DNA from: Nymphaea colorata
Taxonomy: Eukaryota; Streptophyta; Magnoliopsida; Nymphaeales; Nymphaeaceae
Assembly: GCF_008831285.2 (NCBI RefSeq)
Contig: NC_045147.1
Coordinates: 19,906,581-19,970,580 of the forward strand
Length of the DNA: 64,000 nucleotides
Direction: 5' to 3'
The position numbers and the translations under genes are program-made. Shown here in pieces: positions 44,701 to 57,172 of this stretch (its first letter is position 1; each line of letters opens with the position of its first letter). Below the pieces are notes generated by a model that was not told the DNA's origin, made no database searches, and saw only the letters and a list, made by a program, of their open reading frames with translations.

Positions 44701-47598
44701 TCACTGCTTTGTGGTATGGGCAGAATGGCATGTCTGCCTGGTTCTCAAACTGGACTTTATGTCAGGCTTGACTGGGTAAGGTGAATGCATCGGTACCAGT
44801 ATATGGTTTCATAATTGAAGCTTAGTATTTTAGCCAGAAAGAGATATTAAATTAGTGGGGCTCCTTCCAGCTGCAGACTTAAAGATGACATGATTCAATT
44901 CATTATTTTACTCTTAGGGAGGTAAGCAGAAGGCAAAACCAGATCAGATTATGACAAAAGGCACACCATGGGTACTCCCTGAGTATTGAACTCGACCTGC
45001 TCTTACTGACTCCAAAAGTAAGTTGAGATTGAAGAGAATTACAACAAAACTACTCGCAGTAGAAGCAAGAAAAAGCAGACTTGCAGATGTTATAAATATA
45101 GACAACTGGCATAGGGCATGGTAAACGTACATCTTTTGGACAACCTAATTCTCAACACATTTGGAGTAGAAAGGACATGGACTCATTAAAATTCTGCTAA
45201 AGAACTTGAACTAATTTAGGGAACTTGCCCATACAAAGTATGCAATTGACGAAATGACTGTAAGCTTATAAGTTAGATTCTTGTTGGTCCTTTAAAAACT
45301 AAAATCTTGAAGCAGATGGTCTGGTCCGAGCGTAAGGTAGGTCAAACCGAGATGGAGCCCAAGCCAACAATTAAGCAAGTGAAACTTGTTTGACTTTCTT
45401 AAGTGGAACCTTAATTGAAGTATTCTAAGTGGAAACACTTTGTGTATCAATTCGAATGTATCATATCATTTTAGAAATCTTCAAACCTGCCATGTTGAAG
45501 AGTCTCGATTCCATCCCCAAAAACCAACAAAGAAGAGACCACATACCATCCCCAAAAACCAACCAAGAAGAGATCACATAATCTCCGAAATAACTCTTGG
45601 AAAGATGTCTATTAATTTGAAGATATCTTTTGTGATAGAGGTGCCATTGTGAGCATCAATAATGTGTAAATTTGGCTTATGTCCCCATGTGCATAAGAAA
45701 TTATTCTTATAAACATGTGGGCCTTCTTCTGGATCCAGATCATTTATAGATTTCATTCACACTCTTGCATGCCTGATGGAAGAAATTCAACCAAGGATTT
45801 GGCCCATGCCAAAGTTATTTGTCCACTAGATCTCAGTTGAGGTCCAATCTGGTGCCAGCTGAATTCATGGCTTGAATATGTGCATACCAACTGGAGATCT
45901 CTCAATATTTGACCACATGATGGAATATCTAGTCTTACCTGAAAAATTGGAAAAAAGAACAAAGAAAAGTATACGCACATAATAACGTTTTATCTCAAAT
46001 TTCACTGTACAGACGACAAGTGCTCGTAATGGACCAAGATGATCAGTCTGTCACGGGTTCGACTATTATGGATGTCGACGTTTGGAAAACTGAAGCAAGG
46101 TGTACCCAATACTCAATTCGATTTTGAAAAAAGAAGGTGAACCTCAAAAGTCTTAACCATTAAGACTTGAGTTTCCTGTAACTTTGTTCAATAGAGGATG
46201 TCATTACACTCATCAATATATTCATTTATAATCTTGCCCAAGGAATTTGACCACAAAAACTCAAGAACAAGTGAAGTTGAGAGAGTAGGTTACCAGTCAA
46301 CACATGCTGGTGCTATATATACAGAGGATGGACTTGTGAACATTGGAAAATACAGGAGAAAGCAAATGGGCAGGATGCAGGACGGAAGTTTTGCTCTATC
46401 TGACCTATAGATCAGATGTTTAACCTTTCAGTTGATCAAGATGCAGGACGAAAATTGTGCTGTTTTTAACCTACAGATCGGACAGTAGATCCAGACTGGT
46501 ACTGGAGATGTTCAATTGTGATATATGTCTTAGTTCATGAAAGGTGACTCTTTGGAACATGTAGATATTGGATTTTGCTAACCATTTGCTTATTGAATTC
46601 AGTCTCTACATTCATTGAAAGATATTTCAGTCGATTTTTAGTTATCCAATACGATTGCATCTATATTTTTTTGCCAAAACTCAATACAGAAGCAAGAATC
46701 TGCTTGGACAAGTCCCATGTTACCTGCGCCAAATAAATTTTCCTCACCAGTAACTGTAGTTAGTATATTTGTTTTCTCGACATGAATTAAACGTGAAATT
46801 CTCTTATAGCTGTCATTGGAAATGACATGACACTTGAAAGTGGATAGCCTTCTGTAATTTTCGGCCACATGCTATTTTCAAATTAGTCCCTATTTTATGA
46901 GAATTGGCATTACTCGTTCCAGACTCAACGAATCTATTTCTATGTTTACATTAGTGGTCTCAGATACCATTGGAGTTAATTTTGCCAATGCAAACTGTTT
47001 GTTCGGATAAAATGATATTATTATCCATGGCAAGAAAAGGGGCGAGTACTTGCAAAAAAGGCATACAGTAATTTGATTAAAGAATGAGCTCATTTTTCTG
47101 TCAACGCAAACTACTAGTTATGGTTAAAATAACGAAGAACGTCGGCTTAAATGTCAAGGATGGATTCGTCAATCACAATGAGAAGGGATACCCGTCAATT
47201 TTCTATATCAGGAATCATTTGGTAAAGTATAGATACTGCTTAACATGTTTGTATGATACACCTCTGGGGGAAAACAGGCGGTTCACATCATACTTTACAT
47301 CTCCATAAGTATGTCGAATAAAGAAGCCAATAGTTCATGTGATATGTTGCGAATCCGTGTCACAATCCAGTGCCCTGTAAACTTTGCTTGCATCTTTGTG
47401 AGAGAGAGAGAGGGGGTGAGAGAGTGAGAAAGGTGAATAGTTTATTTAGACATCTCCAACAGCTCAACACGTATATCCAACCCCCACATTGATGCTTCTG
47501 CCTTCCCTATACTTTATTCACGGGTCCGCCTTCTTACCACCTTCTTCTTTTGAATAGTTTTTTCAGCAGAACCAACGAGAAGAGACTAATGGCCCTGC
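38798..47598. other. Long intergenic region between the HLS1-like and BAG genes
   Basis: No gene, RNA or transposon recognised. All open frames on both strands are short with no family resemblance. Two copies of a phrase near 45505 and 45545 (CATCCCCAAAAACCAAC(A/C)AA) form a small direct repeat. There is a GA-rich stretch at 47399-47420 just before the BAG promoter. Confidence 0.55.
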
Positions 47599-47606
47599 TA
47601 TAAATA
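47599..47606 (+). promoter_or_regulatory. Probable TATA box of the BAG gene
   Basis: TATAAATA in the context GCTATAAATATTC, a good plant TATA match, about 290 bp upstream of the start codon. This would leave a 5' leader of roughly 255 nt, which may itself contain an intron. Confidence 0.55.
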
Positions 47607-47888
47607 TTCAGCCGTCCACCCCTATATAGCATCTGCAGCGGCAGTGAAAAAACATCTCTTTGCAAGGTTTTCCTGTTCTAGAGTGGGGCCACCATTAAAA
47701 GGAAAAGAAAAGGTAATGTTCCCTTGGTTTTTCTCCAGTATCTTTTTTTCACACCATATATGTGATCAGGCGCTCAATACCCACAAATCTACCTGATCAT
47801 CAGACGCCTTCAGTAGTGTTCGTTTTCTCTGTCCACCAAGTTTTTAGTTGGGGAAGTTGTCTTTGGTGATTCTGAACAACTACTCAGT

Positions 47889-50800
47889 ATGCACAGGTCG
47901 AACGCCATAAGGGTTTCTCAGAAAGCTGGTGAAGACATAGACTGGGAATTGAGGCCAGGAGGAATGCTTGTTCAGAAGAGGGATGATGGGGTGCTGTCCT
48001 CTGGGCCTCTGATAAGGATCAAGGTCTCTCATGGCAATTACCAACATGAGATTAGTATACCTGCTCAGGCTACTTTTGGTATTATTTTCCACTTGTTTTT
48101 TTTTGTTTTCTTTTCTCTGTAAGCTGATTAATGGGCGTAGTTTTTTTTTTTTGATAGGTGATAGGGAGTGGTATATATATTCAATCTGTGGGTAGTTTTT
48201 AGTTAATTCATTTCTGTTTTCTTCCTTTTTCTTCTTCCTGTCTGGCGTTGTGAGGTTTCTCTTTTGGAGTGATGGATGAAGTTTTCCCTTTTTGGGGCTT
48301 TTCTTTCCAACCAAGTGAGGGTGTTGTTATTTTACTTTCATTTTCCTTTTCAATTTGCGTCAGTCGGTGAGTACGCTTTTCTTGTTTGTGTTTGAAGTTA
48401 TAGCATCTTGGTGTTTTGTCATTTTCCCCATCTGAATTGCAGAGGAAGGCAAATTTGGCCCTATTGTTTCTTTTGTTTTATTATCTGGAAGATAGATGCG
48501 TATATGCTGAATAAATCATTTTTGTTGGTTTTCAATTTCTGGGATGTTTTTTGGTTATTTACTGTATCATTTTATTTTTAATTAAATGTCAGGGGATCTG
48601 AAGAAGGTGGTTGCCCAGGAGACGGGATTAGAACCTCAAGAACAGAGGCTTTTATTCAGAGGCAAAGAAAAGGATAATCATGAGTGTTTGCACATGGTTG
48701 GGGTCAAGGACATGTCGAAGGTGATTCTTTTGGAGGACCCTGCAAGCAAAGAAAGGAAATTGGAGCAAATGAGGAAGGATCAGGGGATTTCCAGTGCCTG
48801 TGAGGCTGTTGGACAAGTTAGAGGACAGGTTGATAAGCTCTCGGAAAAGGTAGCCATTGTTTATCTCTAGTCCTGGAATTTCCTCCCTGTTTCTGAGGTT
48901 AAGAGAGGGCTACTGCTGCGGTTGGTGTTTTTTTTGTTGCATATAGCGCCAAGGTGTGCTTGACAGCTTCTACTGGTGAATATTTTCTCAAAAAACTGTT
49001 AAAATCGTTCGTTCCAGGTCGCAGCCTTGGAGGGGGCAGTGCGCGGTGGCTCGAAGGTGGCCGATAAGGAATTTGTGGTGTTGACGGAAATGTTCATGGT
49101 CCAGCTACTGAAGTTGGACAGCATTGAGGCTGAAGGAGAAGCCAAAGTGCAAAGAAGAATAGAGGTAATTTTCTGAAAATTGTAGCAATATTTAGTTCTT
49201 TGCTACTCTGTTACTAACAACACCTTGGATGATAAGTTGGGCTTCTTTCTGTCAGGTGGTAGTAGAAATAATAACAACAACAACAATTGATATTCTCACT
49301 GCTTATTTTTTCCTCTTTTGTGTCCTTGATATTGAGCTTTTCTATGCTTGTTTTTGTTCACCGTAGAAGGCCTGACAAGCTGGACATGGTCTATAGCTTC
49401 AAAAAGTTGCTGGAATGAGGCATCTGGCTTTTGACTCTTGCCTAGATCAGCTTTATAAACGATATCTTGACCTCATAAATCTACTTGGGATGCATCCTAT
49501 AATCATCATTCGCATTTTATGTGGCCTTTTCTGAGGAAGATCATTATAAGGTTGAAAATTACGACTTTGGTTAGGCCTTTTTTGGGAAAGGTTCGACTTA
49601 TTACTTGGCATCACATGCAGCACAATTTTCCCTTTCTGTGAGATGAATCAGCCAAGGTGTGTGTATTTTTACCAGGTTGCTTCCTAGATCACATTTTGGG
49701 GACTTTGAATTTTGAAAAACAGAACTCTTTGTGCTAGATGGTCAAACTTGCTACTTGATGTTTTTATTATAATTACTGAAAGCAGGAAGATTGGTATTCT
49801 CTCCCATTATTTATTTAATTTATGATACGATGAATAAGGAATTTTATACGATTTAAGCTCACATTTTCTCTGGATCCTGCGTTTTACCTGCATTCTTTCT
49901 AGTTCTCTTGGTGTAGTTATAATTAATTGAATTAATTGGATTTTTATGACTTTGTTTCTGAAACTGACACGCTGTGTAATGTAACTGTTATTTCTATTTC
50001 TATCTTTGCTTTGTTTTTTGCAAATGTCTATTTTGTGAGATATGATTTGTCTGTCCTGCAATATGTCTAGCCATATTATCATATGAAGGTCTAAGAATGT
50101 GCTATAGTAGCACCACTGCAATTGCTTGCATATGGTGTCTTCAAAGTCCATCAGTATCATCAATTTTGTAGAAGCTACCGAGACTCACTGATGGTAAGAC
50201 AGCATAGTAGGCGTATGTGGAGAAAATTAGAAGTGTTTTTGTAATGGATTTGTAGCAGATGAACTTTCCTTATTTGTTCTTTCTTCGGTGACTGTAGTTG
50301 GAGAATGCACTTGAATGATTTTGCTTCTTTGAGATTTCTAAAGTTGGTGATAAGAGAAATGATGGTTGTTGTCATTTCTTGCAGTTAATGCATATGATTG
50401 GAAATTCTGGAAAAACTACTATTACTTTTCTATAATAGTTCACAGTCCCTGCATGCCATGGTTGGCAAAAAAAATTCATGCTGTTTCCTATAATTGCACG
50501 GAAAATTGTCATGTTCCCTCCTGTTGATCTGTAAGTTAAAAATTGACTAACTTTATAAGCTAATAAAATACAAAATTGTTCCTGTGCATTATTTGCCCTA
50601 GAGGCACCAATTTGTCTTCGATTTGTCCTTCCTTGGAAATGATACCCATGGTTCCCTTTGGCCTGTTGCTGTGCACATACATGCATGCAGTAGCGGAGCC
50701 AGAAAAATTCGCAGGATTTAAAACTACTCAAATATGGTGCGGCACTTATATATATATAAGAATAAATATTTAAGATTTCCATTTAAAAATAAAAACTTTT

Positions 50801-51879
50801 AAGAGACTGGTGGCTACGCCACTGCATGCATGTATGCATGTATGGCACGTGCATAAACAATTAAACACATACATGTGCTTCTGCATGCATTATCTCGTAA
50901 TTTTTGTCAAGCAGCCTATCAGAACCAAGAAATGTCTGATAGTCCTAACAATTGATATCAAATATTCCCCCCGTAGGCTTCTTATGTTTCGGTTTCTTCA
51001 TAGCCCTAGTAGTATCCATTTGGATAGACAAAGTAGAGTCGCACGCAAGGACATTATAACTGCTAATGATATTCCCTTTGTTTATGCTTTCAGCATTTTT
51101 TTAAGAAAAGGAAAAGACTTCAGATTTTATGATAAATGCCATAGTTTTCAAGGTGTTCCTGATGTTCATGCAAGTATACTAAAGTTTTTAATTGTTAACG
51201 AAAGAGTTACAGCGAAGTTATCTCCTTGCTTACAAAATGAAGCTATTCTGGTGTTCTCTTAGTTTGTGCTTTAGACCTTTTCAGAGATAGGAAGGGACTT
51301 CAGGTGTTATGATAAATGAGCATGTATTAATAATTTAATATGCGTTCATGATATTACCGTAGAGATATTTTGTTGGGCTTCGACCTTTTCAGAAATGGAA
51401 AAAACTCTTGATGTATGAAATAATATATGTTTTCGTGATATTTCTGTGTTTTTCTCCTGTGGAGAGAGAGATGGAGAACTCTTGGTGTTACGATGAATAA
51501 GCCATATATTTAAATGTTCTTCTTACTAATGTAGATATTAGTTTTTCTGGAGATATATGATGTGATAAAAATCCGTGAATGAAGACTTTCATTTGTGGAA
51601 AATGACTTGCCTACATCAATGCATTCAATTCAACGGTTTTTGAAATGAGTTCCAGTTCCTGTCTTGTAAATTGTTTGGTTTGGTCTTGTCCCTGAGCAAG
51701 TGTTCGTTGTCGACCCTGTGCCTTCTCTGTCCTTATGTGGCGTTATTCTTATTGACTGTGCTTATCATGTATGTATATACTTGAAGTTTTTATCTCTTAT
51801 ATACCCTTACCCCATTTCACATGGGTGTGAGTACAGTGCAGGTATGGGCGTGGGTGCCAAACATGTGTGCGAAGCATTT

Positions 51880-51922
<43 letters not shown>

Positions 51923-52749
51923 GTATGTATGTATGTATATAATAACAATAAAATTTTCACCAAACAAATACATATGTTCATTCTTTATATAAAAATGTGA
52001 GTGTGCCATGTCCAAGCCCTAACCATAGTGGCAGTCATGTCCAGCCGGGCCAACACATGTTTTGTGCCCTTCCAGGGGTGTCCATGTGGCATGGTATATT
52101 TTGTACCTAATCTATAGGATGAGTTCAAAATTATAAACTTTAAAATTCAATAGAAAGTTTAAATTTTAAACTCAAATGTAAGATTTATTCTATTAAGCAT
52201 TTGTAAGAGCAGTTCTTTCTGGATTACCCTGTTGCCTTGCTCATCAAAAGCAAAATTCTTTTAACTACTACGCTTAATCTAAGAACCTTATGTTGGTAAC
52301 CTGAATTAATGTTGGTGAGGAGCATTTCTTGAGGCAGGAGCATTCACGATATGTAATTTACTGATAGAAGCTTAACCTGCAAAACATCAGTAAATGAGAG
52401 TGATTTCATTGGGTCAGTTATGACTGGAACAGTTACTCAGTTGTTATTTATGATGAATGATTCATAGTATGGGGCTCTGCTTGAGAGGTATGATCTGTAT
52501 TAGCTAATTTACTTCCTAATTCCTGAATCTTCACTTGTTATGTTCACTCAGGTGCGCAGAGTCCAGAACTTTGTGGACACACTCGATATGCTCAAGGCAA
52601 GAAATGCTAACCCATTCAGCTGCAGTAGCAACACTGTCTCCGTCACAACCAAGTGGGAGACATTTGGCTCTGGTGTTGGAAGCTTGAGTGCTCCACGTCC
52701 AATGTCATCCTCAACAAAGATAACCCAAGACTGGGAACAGTTTGAATAG
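47889..52749 (+). CDS. BAG-family molecular chaperone regulator with ubiquitin-like domain, 263 aa
   Basis: Four exons: 47889-48078, 48593-48849, 49018-49164 and 52552-52749, all GT-AG and in frame. BAG proteins bind the Hsp70 ATPase domain and act as nucleotide-exchange co-chaperones; plant BAG1-4 types affect stress tolerance and cell death. The N-terminus has the plant BAG signature WELRPGGMLVQKRDD (19-33). A ubiquitin-like domain spans about 40-111 (IRIKVSHGNYQHEISIPAQA ... RLLFRGKEK). A helical BAG domain spans about 130-213 (VGQVRGQVDKLSEK ... FVVLTEMFMVQLLKLDSI ... RRVQNFVDTLDMLKA). The C-terminal tail is Ser/Thr rich and ends ITQDWEQFE, typical of BAG4-like members. Length matches Arabidopsis BAG4 (about 270 aa, from memory). 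The last intron is long (3387 bp) and contains a MITE and a TA repeat. An intron-encoded open frame at 50810-51262 is not part of it. Confidence 0.93.
50688..50824. mobile_element. 137-bp hAT-like MITE with exact 8-bp target duplication
   Basis: The left end CAGTAGCGGAGCCAG and the reverse complement of the right end CAGTGGCGTAGCCACC form ~14-bp imperfect inverted repeats. The identical 8-mer CATGCATG flanks both ends (50680-50687 and 50825-50832). The flanks lie in CATG-rich sequence, so a chance match is more likely than usual, but TIR and duplication agree on the same boundaries. It sits in intron 3 of the BAG gene and has no coding capacity. CAGTGGCGGAGCCA-type ends recur in many plant hAT MITEs. 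Confidence 0.8.
51882..51940. repeat. TA/TATG microsatellite in BAG intron 3
   Basis: An AT run of about 35 bp followed by TATG repeats. Intronic. Confidence 0.92.
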
Positions 52750-54874
52750 AAATCCTTGGACTTATATAAATCCTGTTTATTCAGCATTATACCATTTCGG
52801 TGAGGCACTCAATTTGAACACTGTTGCTAATTGATGCCATTGACTCTGTGGCCGTGCCCTGCATTAGTCTGTGTTCAAGAAACATAACTCTTGTTCATAT
52901 GTGGACTTCCATACTTTTGAGCCCGTTGTTCTAGCTTTGAGAATATATCAATATTCTGAAATGCATTATACTCATGTTCAGAAAGTGTTTACAGTTAATT
53001 TGTCAATGAATCCTTTCTTCAATCTTTAATGCATGGTTGTTCCCTGATCAGAATTTGTTGGCGCCGCGTCTCTTCTGCATGTCTTCATGGGCTACATCAT
53101 CTCCACATGATTTCTTCCTCTTTACATTTCTGAGTGCCAATAGCCAGTAAGAGAATCCAAGAAAGGGATGCAGGCCCTCAGGACAGAATTACGGACAATG
53201 AAGATGCCGTGGACTGTGGATGCACAGTCGGAATGAACATCTGGTTCTAGTCGCATTCTGATTTAAATTTTATTTTTTTAAAAACAGAATTCAGATTTGA
53301 CTAAGTATCTGTTTATATGTAATCGGTCGGTTTCAAGTAGACATTTGATTCAAATTTGAAGTCATGAATTGGAATTGGAACCACCCAGAACCCCATTTGA
53401 CTAGGAAAATTCAAAATCTTGTAGATATATTGCAGTTATTTCTTGCTTTTGAAGTTTTTTTTTTTTTTTTGTAGGTATTGCCCAGTTTTCGAAATTCTGA
53501 GATGAGAAGTTTTTCTTACTTGTCCTACAAGAAATGTCTACTACCATCTTGCCCTTCAAGAAAAAAAAAAAATAGAGAGAGAAAATAAACATGATAAGAT
53601 GTTTAATTTCCACTGTTACAGTAAGCCAAACTTGACTTCTTATTTTTGCGACAATGATTTTCGAGTGACCGTCACAAAATATTTTGGCAGTTTTCTATTT
53701 CGTGTGCCATCTCCTTGCTGCTTGTCAAGGACGGGCGGTTGTCTCCAGTTCTGCGTAAGGAAACCCTTAATTGGTACCATGCTTCTGCAGCCGCCCATGT
53801 GAGACCAATTAAATTGTTCTTTTGGGGCACTCGAAAATAGGAACACTGCATCTGCCTTTTTCATGAACTTTCGTAAATTCATGACATTCAATGCAGTTTT
53901 CATGTTACCAAATATTCCAAGGACGTTTGGTGTTATGAACAACTTGTGAGTGTTTGACGAATTTATTTCAAAGATTAAGCAGATTCTTCTAAATCTGCAC
54001 CAATCTTTTGGATACATTCATGGTTACATGGTATTCCTAATGCCAAACACCCCTTTAGGACTGTTATAATGGAAATAGTTTGCTACTGTCACATGAAATA
54101 TTAGCGCATATTCTTAAAACACTTTGTTATAGTATTTCGTGAACCAGCCAATCTTTCAAACAGATTTACGAAACAGTATTTTTCTCTTTTTCTTCATTTG
54201 TAGCTACCAGCTGCAGTTAACCTCCATTTTATATTTGTGTCGGATCCCCTTGAGCAGGTGCATGCCACTCCTACTAGATCTTCTCTTAGCTATTTTACAA
54301 ACAAACAGAGTTAGGAGAATTGATAACAATAATAATAGAGCAATTCGACAAAAGCATGATCTGGGGATGGATTGGATAATGGAGACGTGTTGAGTACGAG
54401 TCCATCATCTGTGGAAATTCAACGAACTCAAACACGAAGATGGCCCTTGAATATGCATGAATCGTGGATAACGGGTCCACTTCGAAGTCTTTTATGGCGT
54501 CACTCATTCGGGTCCACGTCGGTTCAAGGTCCGATAATTTGTTTTGGAAAAGCTCATCGACTGGCGCTGAGCAAGACTCGGGCTCTCGCCATCTGCGAGA
54601 TGGACGGCCTTCATTAGCGGGACGGGAGGGTCCTTCCATTTAATAGGCAATGAAAATGTTATCTAATTTGAAACAGCACCACCTGACTTGACGCGTCTAG
54701 CACGTAATATTGGTCCCTCCTACCCTTCATATGAATAGTCCAATATATATATGTATATAATTACTTATTTAGAATCGTCCAAGGCTATTTGATGGACGGA
54801 CAAAAAAAAAAACAAAGTATTTATCATCTAGTATTACTTTACATATTTTTTTTTTTCTTTTTTCAATACTTTAC

Positions 54875-54914
<40 letters not shown>

Positions 54915-57172
54915 GGTTGAAAAATCAAACAATTGAGAAAAAACCAAGAAAAAAAGTGATGTGTTTTGTCATTTAATAGTAATACATCTCATTTTTTCTC
55001 TATTTTTCTGATAATTGTTCATGGCAATGGATCTCATATCTCTTATAAATGAGTTTGGCTATTTTGGAGAGAGAGAGAGAGAGAGAATTTTTGGTCGGCA
55101 CAGAATTTTGACCATAGTTAAGCAGTAGCTTGTTATTTAACCAGAAGTTAGGGTCCTTTTTGTAATTTCCTGGATATAATACCTCAAGTCGGTCAGCTAT
55201 GGCTGCGCCCAAGGCATGCGGACTTTGGAGACGGCTGGATCGACGCCCCCACGACCCCAACTTGACTTTGACCTACCGTTAGTTTGGGTCCACATCAACA
55301 GGACCTGGCCTGGCCTGGCTGGCTTGCGGGGAAAAGTAGCACCCACTTCTTAGAATGCTGACATTGAGAAACAATGGCTCAGGCCCATCAGGAGGAGCGG
55401 TTTCCTTCCCCAAAGAAGAAGGCAAATTGAATGGAGACAAGAGGCCAACCGGTTCTTCTTAGAGATGAACAAACCACGAAGTCTCTGGATTCAATGAGGG
55501 TTTGGCATAGTTGGTAGAGAGCTAGTCTCTTGTTAGATTTCCAGAAGCATCAACCCTCACCAAGTTCCTCCTCCTCCTCGATTCAATTCAATTTAGTAGT
55601 TTCTGGACAACAAATTAAGCCGAAACTTGGTCAATTTTGCAATCCTGTACAGAAGCGCACGATCAGAAAAAACATTCTCCGGATATCGGAGGCCTCTTTT
55701 GATGTTACGCAACTTTTCCTGACAAGAGCGAACGGATGGGAATCTGCCTAACTCCAACTTTCTATTGAATTCGGAAATCGATTTTGGAGATGGAGTTGCT
55801 TATAAAATATGTTGACGACCTTCCACATATGAGAAGGGAAGGAAGAAGAGAATGCACCTTACATGTGTGGTCGGCACGAGAAAGGGAAGAACAATGCCAG
55901 AGAGAGAACATGCATCTGACAAAGAAATTATATGAGGGAACTGAAATAAGAAAATAGGATACTATACATATTTCAACTCCGACGGTCAGTCTTTCTATGT
56001 CAATCCACATCATTGATCAGAAGATTGGCGTATCAGATTCAAGTCTTCAACACCCAAAATAGATTAAAAAAATGAAACTGAAAGCCATATAGATCCAGTT
56101 ATATATTCCGGTGAATAAAATAGCTGAGAAGTTGACGTTAAGAGGCACAACCTGGATTTGTTTATGGCCTGATAAGAATGTATTGGTGATTAAATGATGA
56201 GCAGCCATCTATTGCTTCCAGGAGCAGGTAGCATCCTCTTTTGACTTTTACGGATGTTTCAGATTGCGCAACACTGGTTTCCGAAAGAGTATGTTCTTAT
56301 TGAACATCTAGAAGCAATATGGCAGGCAATTCATGATTCAATCCGCATCTTGGATGCTTTAAAAATCCGCCCCTTACTGTGAATCTTTCATAACATTTTT
56401 GTATTCTGCAAGTAACAATTTTTTATATCTATCTGTAAACGTACAAGGGGTTTAAAAAATGCCTCACATCGGGCTAGGTTTGGAGCTTCAGAGAATCTGC
56501 AAAGTATTGAATATTCTTTCGCTGGAATAAAAACTTAGTGGGGGGTATGTGATTTACAAAGCCCTATTCTGGAGAGAAATTTACGATCTTCACCAACCAT
56601 TTTCATGATCGATGGTTAAATTTACAAGCATCAGTCGTGTGTTTTTTTGTTGAATCTCGCAGGCATTGAGATCAGTTGGACGAAACTGATTGAGGGTGAG
56701 GATATGAGATCCCTTTGAAAATGTGATTTGATGGATGACGGAATCTGCTTTTGCAAATTGATTTTCTGAAGAGTTGCAGGGGTTTGGGAATGCGTTTGAG
56801 TACCAACATAAAAGAGCAGGGTCTCTTTGATGAGAGCTATTCCATGGACTTATCAGAAATGAGACCCTGCATCGGAAACAGTGTTTTCTTTTACCTTTGT
56901 TCTTTCAGCCGGAAGAAATCAGTTTAGGAAGTGAATTGCAGTAACTGCACGTTTGTGTCTTAATCCTAAAAGGGCATCAAATTACCACAGAAAACAAGAG
57001 CTAAGAAATCAAATTTCGCAAAAACTCGAAAGCTCTGGGTCTGTGTACATACTGTGCGTTCTCTTTAAGGCACCATATGGACACCGCATGCCTTTCAAAG
57101 AGAAGCGTACAACTTAATACAAGAACTGGACGCGGAAACGACTCCATCACCTTTCATCACTATGAACATAGC
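52750..57172. other. Intergenic region between the BAG and ammonium transporter genes
   Basis: No gene recognised between these tail-to-tail genes. It holds the foldback element at 53920-54055, TA repeats at 54878-54911 and a GA run at 55068-55086. The 3' UTRs of both genes lie at its ends but their limits are not clear. Confidence 0.55.
53920..54055. mobile_element. Foldback MITE remnant
   Basis: The left half (AGGACGTTTGGTGTTATGAA ... AAAGATTAAGCAGATT) and the reverse complement of the right half (AGGGGTGTTTGGCATTAGGA ... AAAAGATTGGTGCAGATT) align with gaps along most of their length, folding to a central GCAGATT/AATCTGC stem with a short loop. GGTGTTTGG-type ends are frequent in plant foldback MITEs. 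No clear target duplication remains, so the ends are approximate. Confidence 0.6.

Noticed and set aside
50810-51262. 150-codon open frame inside BAG intron 3
   Set aside because: It overlaps the end of a MITE, resembles no known protein, and lies on the sense strand of an intron.
55505-55550. A-box-like TAGTTGGTAGAGAG suggesting a tRNA or SINE head
   Set aside because: No B box follows at the expected spacing.
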